This document shows, in pieces, positions 51,601 to 60,472 of a DNA stretch of 64,000 nucleotides. Location: contig JAEZLJ010000131.1 in NCBI GenBank assembly GCA_023415275.1, forward strand, positions 1 through 64,000, written 5' to 3'. A program made the translations under genes and the position numbers. A model generated the notes under the pieces. It had not been told where the DNA came from. It made no database searches and saw nothing but the letters and a program-made list of their open reading frames with translations. Each line of letters opens with the position of its first letter. The stretch's first letter is position 1. The DNA comes from Bacteroidota bacterium. GTDB lineage: Bacteria > Bacteroidota > Bacteroidia > Chitinophagales > Chitinophagaceae.

Positions 51601-52908
51601 TTATTTCTTTCTGAAGAAAATACGTAAGGGTACTCCCTTGAAATCGAAGTTCTCCCTTAATTTATTTTCCAGGTAGTTTTTGTAAGGAGTTTTTATATCA
51701 TCAGGAAAATTTGAAAAGAATGCAAACGAAGGCACCACGGTAGGCAACTGGGTTATGTATTTAATTTTTACAGGATTTCCACGTACTACTGGTGGATGAT
51801 AAGATTCAATAGCCTTAAGCATTACATCATTCAGTTGTGCCGTAGGTATTTTACGTTTCCTGTTTTCATACACTTCCAACCCTGCTTCTATACTCTTAAA
51901 TATCCTTGTCTTTTCTTTTGCTGAAATAAATAGAATAGGTACATCATTAAAGGGAGCCATTCGTTGCTTTAGCTCTTTTTCGTATTCTTTTGCCGTATTG
52001 GTTTCTTTGGCAATAAGATCCCACTTGTTAACGAGTACCACCAGGCCTTTCCCCTTTTTAGCAGCAAGACTATAAATAGTAAGATCCTGGGCTGTGATAC
52101 CTTTTTCTGCATCGAGCAATAACAAACAAACATCAGCTTCATCCAAAGCTTTTATGGCCCGTATCACTGAATAAAATTCAAGATCTTCATGCACCTTGGC
52201 CTTCCTGCGAATACCAGCAGTGTCAATCAATATAAAATCTTTCTGAAATAATTTGTACCTGGTATGAATTGTATCTCTTGTTGTACCCGCAATATCGCTG
52301 ACAATAGTCCTTTCCTCCCCTACCAGTGAATTCAGTAAGGACGATTTACCTACATTGGGTTGACCAATAATAGCAAATTTGGGTAATCCCTGTTCTTCCT
52401 CAAATTCTGCATCGTCCTTTATCAGGCTCGTCACCTCGTCCAATAGATCGCCGGTTCCACTTCCACTGATGGCAGAAATGAAGAACACATGCTCAAAACC
52501 AAGGCTATAAAATTCAGATGCTTCTAACAGACGTTCATTATTGTCCACCTTATTCACTACCAGGTACACAGGTTTAGTAGATCGCCTTAATATATCAGCC
52601 ATGGCATCATCAAGGTCTGTCATACCGGTTGCAGCGTCCACTACAAATAATATGGCACTGGCTTCATTGACAGCTACCTGTACCTGTTTCCGAATCTCAG
52701 TTTCAAATACATCCTGGCTATCAGGAACAAATCCGCCAGTATCAATCACATAAAAATTCTTACCATTCCAATCCGCAATACCATATTGCCTGTCACGGGT
52801 TACTCCCGGGGTATCTTCCACAATTGCTTTGCGCTGTTCCAAAAGGCGATTAAAAAATGTACTTTTTCCTACATTTGGTCTTCCTACTATTGCTACTGTA
52901 AATGCCAT
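51601..52908 (-). CDS. der: GTPase Der (EngA)
   Basis: The 435-residue ribosome-assembly GTPase has two tandem G domains: the first (about 3-165) with GRPNVGKSTFFNRL, DTPG and NKVD; the second (about 176-350) with GQPNVGKSSLLNSL, DTAGIRRK and NKWD; and a KH-like C-terminal domain (about 355-435). It acts in 50S subunit maturation. era follows upstream on the same strand about 110 bases away. Confidence 0.97.
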   Translation of the reverse strand: MAFTVAIVGRPNVGKSTFFNRLLEQRKAIVEDTPGVTRDRQYGIADWNGKNFYVIDTGGFVPDSQDVFETEIRKQVQVAVNEASAILFVVDAATGMTDLDDAMADILRRSTKPVYLVVNKVDNNERLLEASEFYSLGFEHVFFISAISGSGTGDLLDEVTSLIKDDAEFEEEQGLPKFAIIGQPNVGKSSLLNSLVGEERTIVSDIAGTTRDTIHTRYKLFQKDFILIDTAGIRRKAKVHEDLEFYSVIRAIKALDEADVCLLLLDAEKGITAQDLTIYSLAAKKGKGLVVLVNKWDLIAKETNTAKEYEKELKQRMAPFNDVPILFISAKEKTRIFKSIEAGLEVYENRKRKIPTAQLNDVMLKAIESYHPPVVRGNPVKIKYITQLPTVVPSFAFFSNFPDDIKTPYKNYLENKLRENFDFKGVPLRIFFRKK

Positions 52909-53015
52909 GCTTACAAACCCTATTGGGTATTTTTTAAAATTTTGCTGGACAAGGACTAAAACTTTCAGCCTATACCATTAATATGATTGACTATTGCTGA
53001 TGAAAATAAATTCAA

Positions 53016-53882
53016 TTAATATCCATACTCCTTAAGATACAATTCATTTTCTCTCCATTTCGGTCTCACTTTCACAAACAATTCAAGAAATATTTTCTGT
53101 TCCAGGAACTGTTCAATTTCCTTCCTGGCCTGGAAATTAATTTCCCTGATCATCTTTCCCCCCTCGCCTATAATAATTGCTTTTTGTGTTTCACGCTGAA
53201 CGATGATCTCTGCCCTGATCTTGACCAGGGTGGTTTTTTGTTTGAACTCATTCACTATTACTGTAGTATGATATGGTATCTCATCTTCGAAAAGACTGAA
53301 TATTTTTTCGCGGATGATCTCTGCCACAAAGAATTTAGTGGGGAGGTCAGAGATCTCTTCTTCATTATAAAAAGCCTCACCTTCAGGTAATAATGCTATT
53401 ATTTTTTCAAGCAACTGCTGCACCCCGTTTCCAGTTAAAGCAGAAATGGCAACAGCCTCACGGCAATATTTTTTGTCCCTGAAATAATTAATGGCTTCAT
53501 TGATTTTCCCTACGGCAGATTTATCTGTTTTATTGATCACCACTAAAGCGGAGGCGCTTAATTTCAAAGAAGTAAAAAGATCATCCACTTCTTTCCAATC
53601 ATCATTAATATCTACAAGGAGCAAAGCCAGATCAGCATCCTCCAGCGCACTTTTCACCGCCATCATCATCTTTTCATGCAACTTATACTTCGGATCAATA
53701 ATTCCCGGCGTATCAGAAAATATAATTTGGTAGTCCTCTGTTGTTAAAATACCCTTAATGCGGTGGCGCGTTGTTTGAACTTTTGAAGAGACTATAGCAA
53801 GCTTCTCACCCATTAAAGCATTGAGCAATGTACTTTTCCCTGCATTAGGCTTACCAAATATGTTTACGAAACCTGACTTCAC
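53016..53882 (-). CDS. era: GTPase Era
   Basis: The 288-residue GTPase binds the 3' end of 16S rRNA. It has GKPNAGKSTLLNALMG, the switch region QTTRHRIKGI, DTPGI and NKTD, then a C-terminal KH domain (about 195-288) with ETQKAIIIGEGGKMIREINFQARKEIEQFL. I start at GTG 53882 (V/MKSGFVNIFGKPNAGKS), which matches the normal Era N-terminus; a longer frame to 53999 would run antisense through the initiator tRNA and is rejected. Confidence 0.94.
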   Translation of the reverse strand: MKSGFVNIFGKPNAGKSTLLNALMGEKLAIVSSKVQTTRHRIKGILTTEDYQIIFSDTPGIIDPKYKLHEKMMMAVKSALEDADLALLLVDINDDWKEVDDLFTSLKLSASALVVINKTDKSAVGKINEAINYFRDKKYCREAVAISALTGNGVQQLLEKIIALLPEGEAFYNEEEISDLPTKFFVAEIIREKIFSLFEDEIPYHTTVIVNEFKQKTTLVKIRAEIIVQRETQKAIIIGEGGKMIREINFQARKEIEQFLEQKIFLELFVKVRPKWRENELYLKEYGY

Positions 53883-53922
53883 CCTTGAATTATTGACCGG
53901 CAAAAATAGACTATTAAAATTG

Positions 53923-53954
53923 TTTGGTAATAAAGATGTATGCTTGTATATTTG
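53923..53954 (+). promoter_or_regulatory. Promoter of the initiator tRNA gene
   Basis: -33 TTTG (53923-53926), 20-bp spacer, -7 TATATTTG (53947-53954), ten bases before the tRNA 5' end: full Bacteroidota consensus. Confidence 0.85.
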
Positions 53955-53964
53955 CAACCCACAT

Positions 53965-54036
<72 letters not shown>

Positions 54037-54040
54037 CAAA

Positions 54041-54066
54041 ATCCCCCGATTCGGGGGTTTTTTATT
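54041..54066 (+). terminator. Terminator of the initiator tRNA gene
   Basis: AATCCCCCGA-TTCGGGGGTTTTTTATT directly after the tRNA. Confidence 0.9.
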
Positions 54067-54112
54067 ACCCGTTCTTGTTGGCTTCTGCAACCAATAAAAC
54101 TTTTATTACATT

Positions 54113-54310
54113 CTACTTTTTAGATGTGTTAGCAGGGGGAAGGCCATCATTTTCTTGTACCTCATTACCTGTTCCACGTACTTTTTGGTCACCAGTATCC
54201 TGTATACCTGAATAACCAGCATTATTATCGGCATTTTTTCCCTTCACCATATTATCCCTTTCCACTTCTTGATTGGTAAGTATGCCTCCCTTATGTTCCT
54301 TTCTTTCCAT
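54113..54310 (-). CDS. Small hydrophilic hypothetical protein
   Basis: The 65-residue protein (MERKEHKGGILTNQEVERDN...) has no signal peptide, membrane segment or Cys and is rich in Gly, Asn, Asp, Lys and Glu, so it is probably disordered. I do not recognise it. The ATG at 54310 is used rather than a TTG two codons upstream. Coding status is supported mainly by length and composition typical of small Chitinophagaceae proteins. Confidence 0.55.
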   Translation of the reverse strand: MERKEHKGGILTNQEVERDNMVKGKNADNNAGYSGIQDTGDQKVRGTGNEVQENDGLPPANTSKK

Positions 54311-54356
54311 AATCAAACTTTAAATAATGAACACAAAAAAACTGCCATATGCAATA

Positions 54357-54378
54357 AGCCCCGGTAAAAACCGGGGCC
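54357..54378 (-). terminator. Hairpin after the GIN-domain gene
   Basis: GCCCCGG-TAAAAA-CCGGGGC perfect 7-bp stem; the T-rich tract is clearer on the plus strand, so direction is not certain. Confidence 0.55.
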
Positions 54379-54408
54379 TGTTGTTTTTGTTTCTGCTTAT
54401 GTATATTA

Positions 54409-55119
54409 TTAAGATTTCCTGGAAATGGAGCTGGCTCCACTGGTCTTGATGTCCCTGATTAAGGCGGTTCCTTTATAAGACACACTACTGGCCCCACTTA
54501 ATTTGGCAGACAATTCCTTGTCAACAGTTATTTTAATGCTACTGGCGCCGCTTGCATCCACAGTACAATTCGTAGTCCGGAAATCATAGGCTTTCACATC
54601 GCTGGCGCCACTGGCATCTATTTTAACTTCGTCAGCTGTTCCATCAATCTGCACATCGGAGGCCCCACTTACATGAATGTCCAAAAGGCCATTCACATTC
54701 AATTTACCTTTCAGATCACTGGCACCCGAGAAATCTAATTTTAAAGCTGAGGAAGAAAGTGAACCATCAATTTTGATATTGGAAGCACCTCCTGCTTTTA
54801 TTTCATCTACATTTTTAATGGAAATATAGGCTTTCAGCTTCCTGTTTTTTGGCCACCATCCTTTCTGGTCAAACCATATTTTAAGTATGCCATTGTCAAC
54901 GGATGTTTTAATTCCGGAAATGTCATCTTTATTATTTGCACTAACAGCTAAACCCTCTTGTGCATTTTGTGATATAAGCACTTCAAAAGCATTGGAAATC
55001 TGAATAGCATGAAAAGAACCGACAGTTCTGGCTTCAGCATTGGCATCATTGACAACTTTTTGCGAATAAGCGGCAAGCCCTGAGCAAAATAAAATAACAG
55101 CAAGCAGTAAGGTCCTCAT
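54409..55119 (-). CDS. Exported head-GIN-domain (DUF2807) protein
   Basis: The 236-residue protein has a signal peptide (about 1-19, LAAYSQ) and a DUF2807 'putative auto-transporter adhesin, head GIN' domain: a right-handed beta-helix-like series of SGAS repeats (DFSGASDLKG, HVSGASDVQI, DASGASDVKA, DASGASSIKI, KLSGASSVSY, KTSGASSI). Such proteins are exported and of unknown role, perhaps adhesion. Confidence 0.92.
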   Translation of the reverse strand: MRTLLLAVILFCSGLAAYSQKVVNDANAEARTVGSFHAIQISNAFEVLISQNAQEGLAVSANNKDDISGIKTSVDNGILKIWFDQKGWWPKNRKLKAYISIKNVDEIKAGGASNIKIDGSLSSSALKLDFSGASDLKGKLNVNGLLDIHVSGASDVQIDGTADEVKIDASGASDVKAYDFRTTNCTVDASGASSIKITVDKELSAKLSGASSVSYKGTALIRDIKTSGASSISRKS

Positions 55120-55186
55120 AATATGTTTTTTTAGTGGAACGCCAGAGTGTGTAAAAGGTTACACTGAAACAGAAAAAAATCTTTAT

Positions 55187-55194
55187 TAATTTTG
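55187..55194 (+). promoter_or_regulatory. -7 promoter box of the TPP-riboswitch transcript
   Basis: TAATTTTG, exact TAnnTTTG match, 16 bases before the aptamer. Confidence 0.55.
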
Positions 55195-55210
55195 CACTGA
55201 TAATTTCAGA

Positions 55211-55300
55211 TTCCCGGGGTGCTGATTCGCCAAAAGGCTGAAAAGGCTGAGATAATACCCGCAGAACCTGATCAGGGTAATGCCTGCGCAGGGAGGCTTT
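55211..55300 (+). promoter_or_regulatory. TPP riboswitch (thi-box)
   Basis: The core motifs are in order: GGGGTGC, GGCTGAGATAATACCC, GCAGAACCTGATCAGGGTAATGCC and TGCGCAGGGA; the flanking TTCCC (55211) and GGGA (55291) close stem P1. It precedes a TonB-dependent receptor gene. Under high thiamin pyrophosphate it should lower expression; no T-run terminator is seen between it and the gene, so control may be at translation or through the hairpin at 55306-55349. Confidence 0.95.
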
Positions 55301-55305
55301 GTTAA

Positions 55306-55349
55306 TTCAAGGTCGGTTTTCAGTGTACAATGAAAACCAATAACTTGAA
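55306..55349 (+). promoter_or_regulatory. Hairpin between riboswitch and receptor gene, possible expression platform
   Basis: TTCAAG (55306-55311)/CTTGAA (55344-55349) and GGTTTTCA (55315-55322)/TGAAAACC (55331-55338) form a two-part stem-loop; no T-run follows. Confidence 0.55.
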
Positions 55350-55410
55350 TACTCATGTAACCTTCTCTTTCAACAGCATTTCCCTTTCATTTTAAAATTT
55401 ATATCAAAAA

Positions 55411-57543
55411 ATGAAAAGGATTGTTTTCTCCATTTGCATGGTAGCTTCTTTACAGCTTACCGCCCAGCAAAAAGACACTACGGAACTTTTACCTGTAGAG
55501 GTACGGGCCGTTAGAGCTGGTTCTACAGCACCATTTGCTAAAATAAACATCAGTAAATCCCAGATTCAAAAACAAAACCTGGGACAGGACCTTCCATTTC
55601 TTTTATCCCAGACCCCTTCTGTAGTGGTGAATTCTGATGCAGGAAATGGAATCGGATATACCGGAATCAGAATTCGCGGTACAGATGCCTCCCGGATCAA
55701 TGTTACGCTCAATGGCATACCATATAACGATGCGGAAAGCCAGGGCACTTTTTTTGTCGATCTTCCTGATTTTGCATCATCCGTCAGCAGCATACAGGTG
55801 CAACGGGGGGTTGGTACATCTACAAATGGGGCAGGTAGTTTTGGTGCTACAATAAACCTGAGTACTAATGAGGTTAATAAATCAAAATACCTGGAACTGA
55901 ATAATGGGTTTGGCTCATTTAATACTTTAAAAAACACTCTTAAAGCCGGCACAGGATTAATGGGAGGTCATTTTACCGCAGACCTTCGATTATCAAGAGT
56001 AGCCAGCGACGGTTATATTGATAGGGCAAGCAGTAACTTAAAGTCCTTATATTTTTCAACTGCTTACCTGACCAACAAATCTGATATAAGGTTAAATATA
56101 TTTACCGGGAAGGAAAAAACTTACCAGGCATGGTATGGAGTTTCAGAAGCTGACCTTGTCTCTCACCGCACCATCAATTATGCAGGGATGGAAAAGCCAG
56201 GTGAACCATATTCTAATGAAACTGATAATTATACCCAAAATCATTACCAGTTATTTTTCACTCATCATTTCACTCCTTTTTTTGATTTCAATGCCGCGCT
56301 TTTTCTAACAAAGGGAAAAGGATATTATGAAGAGTATAAAGCTTCACAAGCCTATTCAGATTATGGTATTACGAGTCATGCCCCAGGTATTGATACCACT
56401 GATCTCGTTCGCCAATTATGGCTTGATAATAGTTTCTATGGATCTATTTTTTCACTTCAGCATCATTCAGAAAAAACCTCGTTAATTTTTGGAGGAGCAT
56501 TGACTCAATATAAGGGTAACCATTATGGTGATATAATTTGGGCAGAAAAAGGGTTGAACAATCCTTACAGATGGTATTTCCTGGATGCCCATAAAAATGA
56601 CCTTAATTTTTATGGAAAATGGCAACAGGATCTTACCAGGAACTTACAAATATTTACGGATTTGCAATACCGTAATGTAGTGTATGATCTCAATGGATTT
56701 AAAGATAATCCCATGCTAATCATTAACAAAAATTACCATTTTGTAAACCCAAAATTCGGACTCAGTTATCACGCTGATGGTTGGTTGGCTTATGCATCTT
56801 ATAGTGTGGCTAACAAGGAACCCAATCGTGATGATTTTGAAGCCAATATCACTGAGCAACCAAGGCCTGAAAGATTAAATGATGTGGAAACAGGCTTGGA
56901 ATTTAGAAATTCCAAAACCAGCCTCGGTGCTAACTTGTATTATATGAAGTACAAGGATCAATTGATTTTAACCGGCAAGATCAATGATGTGGGCGCATAC
57001 ACCCGCACAAACGTGGATGATAGCTATCGCCTGGGTATAGAATTACAGGGCTCTGCTATTGCCAGTAAATGGTTACGTATAGCAGCCAACCTTACACTGA
57101 GTAGCAATAAGATCAAAAACTTCAAAGAGTTTATAGATGATTATGATAATGGAGGACAGAAAGAAAATGTATATCCTGAAACAGATATTGCCTTGTCGCC
57201 TTCCGTGATCAGTTCCGGAACCCTGAGCCTTTCTCCAATTCAAGCTCTTTCGATTGATCTATTAAGTAAATATGTTGGCAAACAATACCTTGATAATACT
57301 AAAAATGAAACCCGCCAGTTAAAAGCTTATTTTTTACAGGATGTCAGGGCATCCTACGAGCTTAATTACAAATGGCTGAAGAAGGTGAATCTGATTTTCC
57401 AGTTGAACAATGTATTTAATAAGAAATACGAACCGAATGGCTATACGTTCAGCTACTATTACAATAATAACCTAACCACTGAGAATTACTATTTTCCTAT
57501 GGCGGGAACCAATTGGATGGCTGGTATTAATATCAAGTTATAG
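55411..57543 (+). CDS. TonB-dependent receptor, probably for thiamin
   Basis: The 710-residue outer-membrane barrel has a signal peptide (about 1-18, LQLTAQ), a plug domain (about 25-150: LPFLLSQTPSVVVNSDAGNGIGYTGIRIRGTDASRINVTLNGIPYNDAE), and a 22-strand-type barrel ending in a terminal aromatic-type strand (WMAGINIKL). It lacks an N-terminal carboxypeptidase-regulatory domain and a following SusD gene, so it is a small-ligand rather than glycan receptor. The TPP riboswitch just upstream points to thiamin or its precursors as ligand; such riboswitch-controlled receptors are known in Bacteroidota. Confidence 0.9.
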   Translation: MKRIVFSICMVASLQLTAQQKDTTELLPVEVRAVRAGSTAPFAKINISKSQIQKQNLGQDLPFLLSQTPSVVVNSDAGNGIGYTGIRIRGTDASRINVTLNGIPYNDAESQGTFFVDLPDFASSVSSIQVQRGVGTSTNGAGSFGATINLSTNEVNKSKYLELNNGFGSFNTLKNTLKAGTGLMGGHFTADLRLSRVASDGYIDRASSNLKSLYFSTAYLTNKSDIRLNIFTGKEKTYQAWYGVSEADLVSHRTINYAGMEKPGEPYSNETDNYTQNHYQLFFTHHFTPFFDFNAALFLTKGKGYYEEYKASQAYSDYGITSHAPGIDTTDLVRQLWLDNSFYGSIFSLQHHSEKTSLIFGGALTQYKGNHYGDIIWAEKGLNNPYRWYFLDAHKNDLNFYGKWQQDLTRNLQIFTDLQYRNVVYDLNGFKDNPMLIINKNYHFVNPKFGLSYHADGWLAYASYSVANKEPNRDDFEANITEQPRPERLNDVETGLEFRNSKTSLGANLYYMKYKDQLILTGKINDVGAYTRTNVDDSYRLGIELQGSAIASKWLRIAANLTLSSNKIKNFKEFIDDYDNGGQKENVYPETDIALSPSVISSGTLSLSPIQALSIDLLSKYVGKQYLDNTKNETRQLKAYFLQDVRASYELNYKWLKKVNLIFQLNNVFNKKYEPNGYTFSYYYNNNLTTENYYFPMAGTNWMAGINIKL

Positions 57544-57550
57544 CCTGATA

Positions 57551-57582
57551 AGATAAAATCCCGCCAGGTGGCGGGATTTTAT
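57551..57582. terminator. Bidirectional terminator after the thiamin receptor gene
   Basis: AAAATCCCGCCA-GG-TGGCGGGATTTT perfect stem between convergent genes. Confidence 0.9.
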
Positions 57583-57605
57583 CTTATAATTTATCTATTC
57601 CAAAG

Positions 57606-57920
57606 TTATCTCTGATCTCCAAATTTTTCTTTCCAGGCAAGTATACCTCCTTCCACATTATAGGTGTTTTTAAAACCCATTTGATCCAGCACCATACATG
57701 CCATAATGCTCCGTTTTCCACTACGGCAATGAACCAGTACTTCTTCATCTTTCAGGTCCTCCAGCTCTTCCACCTGCATGGTCTGAATTTTTCCTAAAGG
57801 CACTAATTTGCCGCCCAGGTTAAATTCTTCATACTCATGTGGTTCACGGCAATCAATAAGATTGATCTTTTCACCGTTATCCATTCTTTGCTTTAATTCT
57901 TCTACTGTAATACTTTTCAT
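57606..57920 (-). CDS. Single-domain rhodanese-like protein
   Basis: The 104-residue cytoplasmic protein has the rhodanese fold with the active-site loop Cys65 in VLVHCRSGKRS and the conserved LIDCREPHEYEEFNL. It is like GlpE/PspE-type sulfurtransferases. It follows the PASTA gene by two bases, in one operon. Confidence 0.92.
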   Translation of the reverse strand: MKSITVEELKQRMDNGEKINLIDCREPHEYEEFNLGGKLVPLGKIQTMQVEELEDLKDEEVLVHCRSGKRSIMACMVLDQMGFKNTYNVEGGILAWKEKFGDQR

Positions 57921-57922
57921 TG

Positions 57923-58765
57923 TTATGGTTCTTGGTCTATAGGTGATTGACTGTTTTGGGTAGAGTCTGTAACCGGCTTTTCCAAACTCAACCAGATATC
58001 GATCATTTGGCCTGGCCTGATTCGCAACCTGGCGCCATCAGCTGTCCGGGGCATAGGGTTTTGTTTGTACACAAAAGCACTGGCCGTATCCCTGACATTA
58101 GGATCAACTATAACCAGGCCAGATAATCCTTGTGCGTCCAGTAGGGCTCTTGCTTCATCATAGTTCCTTCCCACCAGGTCTGGCACATTCACATCTTCAT
58201 TAGCAAGACCGCTACCTAATACTAAAGATACAGTACTTCCCATTTTTAATTTTGTGCCGGCCTTAATGTTACTACCATTATACAATTGTTCCAGCACTGA
58301 ATTTTTAGCAAAATCAAATCTATAAGTCGTGTCTCCCATTCGCAGGCCCAGGTTCTTCAACACCATTTCTGCATTTCGATAGCTTGATCCTAAAAGATTG
58401 GGCATTTCAACATCCGGAGGCACAAACCGGTTAATGGTCACGTATACAGTCCTGTTTATCTTCACTACTTCGTCAGCTTCAGGCACTTGTCTTAAAACAA
58501 ATCCCGGCGGTAATGAATCGTAATACGCAGAATCCTGCACAACCACTTCAAAGCCTTTGGTATCAAGGAATTTTTCAACCTCATTAATGTTTTTTCCTAC
58601 CACGGCAGGTACTGTCCTGGATTCCCCGTGCCTGGTGATCCAATTAAGAGACAACAGAAATACAAGTATGAGTATAACGACGGCCACTAAAGCAACGGCA
58701 ATATGAAACCATAGCGGTTTTGATGGTTTTTTGCTTGCGGTCTTGGATTGTTGGGTTTTGATCAT
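57923..58765 (-). CDS. Membrane-anchored PASTA-domain protein
   Basis: The 280-residue protein has a short basic cytoplasmic start, one membrane segment (about 21-44, IAVALVAVVILILVFLL), and three PASTA domains (about 50-112, 113-185, 186-258; for example VPAVVGKNINEVEKFLDTKGF and VPDLVGRNYDEARALLDAQGL), ending with an acidic tail. Unlike Ser/Thr kinases or PBPs with PASTA domains there is no enzyme domain. It lies between ddl and a rhodanese gene; a role in sensing or binding peptidoglycan is plausible. Confidence 0.9.
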   Translation of the reverse strand: MIKTQQSKTASKKPSKPLWFHIAVALVAVVILILVFLLSLNWITRHGESRTVPAVVGKNINEVEKFLDTKGFEVVVQDSAYYDSLPPGFVLRQVPEADEVVKINRTVYVTINRFVPPDVEMPNLLGSSYRNAEMVLKNLGLRMGDTTYRFDFAKNSVLEQLYNGSNIKAGTKLKMGSTVSLVLGSGLANEDVNVPDLVGRNYDEARALLDAQGLSGLVIVDPNVRDTASAFVYKQNPMPRTADGARLRIRPGQMIDIWLSLEKPVTDSTQNSQSPIDQEP

Positions 58766-58840
58766 TCAGGTTTTTCTGTTTGGTGCTGCAATATATAAAA
58801 TTGGTGCAAAGTAAGCTCCTGTCACTTATGACGCAGTTTT

Positions 58841-59833
58841 TTAATGGTTTTGCAGCGCCTCATCCAGCAGTTTAGAATAAAAATCTTCCAGTTTCTCTCC
58901 CTTGGCCCTCACCTGTTGTGGAATGACACTGGCATCACTTTGCCCCGGTATGGTATTGATCTCCAGCATATAGGGCCTGTTTTCTTCAGCATTATATATA
59001 AAGTCTATGCGTATGACACCCCGGCAATTAAATACCTGGTAGATCTTTGAGGCCGCAGCTTCCAACTGCTCTTTCCAGTCAGGGGCGATTTCTGCAGGGG
59101 TTACCTCGGTGGATTTACCTCCATACTTTGCCTCAAAATCGAAAAAATCCTTTTCCTGGTGGGCAATCACTTCAGTGATAGGCAGAACTGTAATTTGATT
59201 TCCGGTCTTAAAGACACCCACGGTAAATTCCCGGCCCACAATCATCTGCTCTACCAATACCTGGTCATCTTCTTTAAATGCCTTCTCCAGGGCTTCCTGG
59301 AGCTGGGAGGGCTCATTTACCTTGCTCATACCAATGCTTGACCCCCCATTATTAGGCTTTACAAACAAAGGCGGCCTTAGCTTTGATAAGATCTCATCAT
59401 TACTGTATGTATTATTCTTGAACAGGTGCATTGACCTGGCCACAGGAATACCTGCCATATGTGCCACTGCCACCGTATATCTTTTGTTGAAGGTAAGTGC
59501 TGAGGTAGCCGCATTGCATGAAGTATAAGGCAGGTTCAGCATATCAAAATAGCCCTGTAATTTTCCATCTTCCCCGGGAGTACCATGCATTCCTATAAAT
59601 ACAGCATCGAATTGTACTTTATGACCACCAGCTGATATGCTAAAGTCATTTTTATTGACCTCTGTCTTCGCACCATTTTCATCTTCATAAAACCATCCAG
59701 CCGGAGTAATATCAATTTTATAAACTTCGTATTTCTCTTTTTCAAGGTGATTATAAATCGTTGTCGCCGATCTGTAAGAAATGATAGCCTCACCTGAATA
59801 ACCGCCTGTAACTAACGCAATTTTCTTCTTCAT
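58841..59833 (-). CDS. ddl: D-alanine-D-alanine ligase
   Basis: The 330-residue ATP-grasp enzyme makes the D-Ala-D-Ala end of peptidoglycan precursors. It has GMHGTPGEDGKLQGYFDMLNLPYTSCN at the first substrate site, FVKPNNGGSSIGMSKV for ATP and IDFIYNAEENRPYMLEINTIPGQSDASVIPQQ at the active site. It leads a set with the PASTA protein and rhodanese on the minus strand. Confidence 0.96.
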   Translation of the reverse strand: MKKKIALVTGGYSGEAIISYRSATTIYNHLEKEKYEVYKIDITPAGWFYEDENGAKTEVNKNDFSISAGGHKVQFDAVFIGMHGTPGEDGKLQGYFDMLNLPYTSCNAATSALTFNKRYTVAVAHMAGIPVARSMHLFKNNTYSNDEILSKLRPPLFVKPNNGGSSIGMSKVNEPSQLQEALEKAFKEDDQVLVEQMIVGREFTVGVFKTGNQITVLPITEVIAHQEKDFFDFEAKYGGKSTEVTPAEIAPDWKEQLEAAASKIYQVFNCRGVIRIDFIYNAEENRPYMLEINTIPGQSDASVIPQQVRAKGEKLEDFYSKLLDEALQNH

Positions 59834-59966
59834 GTATATTGGTAATTAAAATGGGAAAGTAGAAAATAATTTGAAAATATAAGGAAGGAGATCTTCCAAT
59901 AGTGGCAGAAAACATTTGTTTACTAAAGATCCTTAGTCCGGTGCATTCATACAGCTGCATTAATAA

Positions 59967-60000
59967 GAAAGGTGAAGAAATTATACTCCTTCACCTTTTT
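59967..60000 (-). terminator. Terminator after the ferredoxin gene
   Basis: AAGGTGAAG and CTTCACCTT form a 9-bp stem; the T-tract is better on the plus strand but A/T-rich on both sides. Confidence 0.65.
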
Positions 60001-60070
60001 ACACAGGACATATCACCTGTTTATTTAGCAGCAAAGCTGCACCCTTACGGATAATGTTAAGGTACAACAA

Positions 60071-60418
60071 TTATATATGAAGACGCTCTTTTTTACTCAA
60101 TAATTCTTCCACGGTTTCTCTATACATTTCATCCGGAACACAGCAATCTACCGGGCAAACAGCCGCACACTGTGGCTCCTCATGAAATCCCTGGCATTCT
60201 GTGCATTTGCTGGGTACGATATAATAGGTGTCAACCGCTATTGGAGCATTTCGCTGGTCAACATTCACAACTGTACCATCCACCAGGGTATATTCACCTT
60301 TCACAGTGGTTCCGTCTGCTATAGCCCATTCTACCCCACCTTCATATATTGCATTATTAGGACACTCGGGTTCGCAAGCTCCGCAATTGATACATTCTTC
60401 TGTAATCTTTATAGCCAT
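60071..60418 (-). CDS. 4Fe-4S dicluster ferredoxin
   Basis: The 115-residue electron carrier has two cluster motifs: CINCGACEPECP near the N-terminus and CTECQGFHEEPQCAAVCPVDCC, with a long insert between the first two Cys of the second motif, as in the YfhL/Allochromatium-type ferredoxins. A loop of about 50 residues separates the halves. It diverges from an acyl-CoA reductase-like gene 55 bases away. Confidence 0.93.
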   Translation of the reverse strand: MAIKITEECINCGACEPECPNNAIYEGGVEWAIADGTTVKGEYTLVDGTVVNVDQRNAPIAVDTYYIVPSKCTECQGFHEEPQCAAVCPVDCCVPDEMYRETVEELLSKKERLHI

Positions 60419-60442
60419 AAACTAGTTTAATTTGAAGGGAAT

Positions 60443-60450
60443 TAATTTTG
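60443..60450 (+). promoter_or_regulatory. -7 promoter box of the acyl-CoA reductase-like gene
   Basis: TAATTTTG, exact TAnnTTTG match, 22 bases before the ATG. Confidence 0.5.
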
Positions 60451-60472
60451 CTGACAAATTTAAAGTTCGTAA

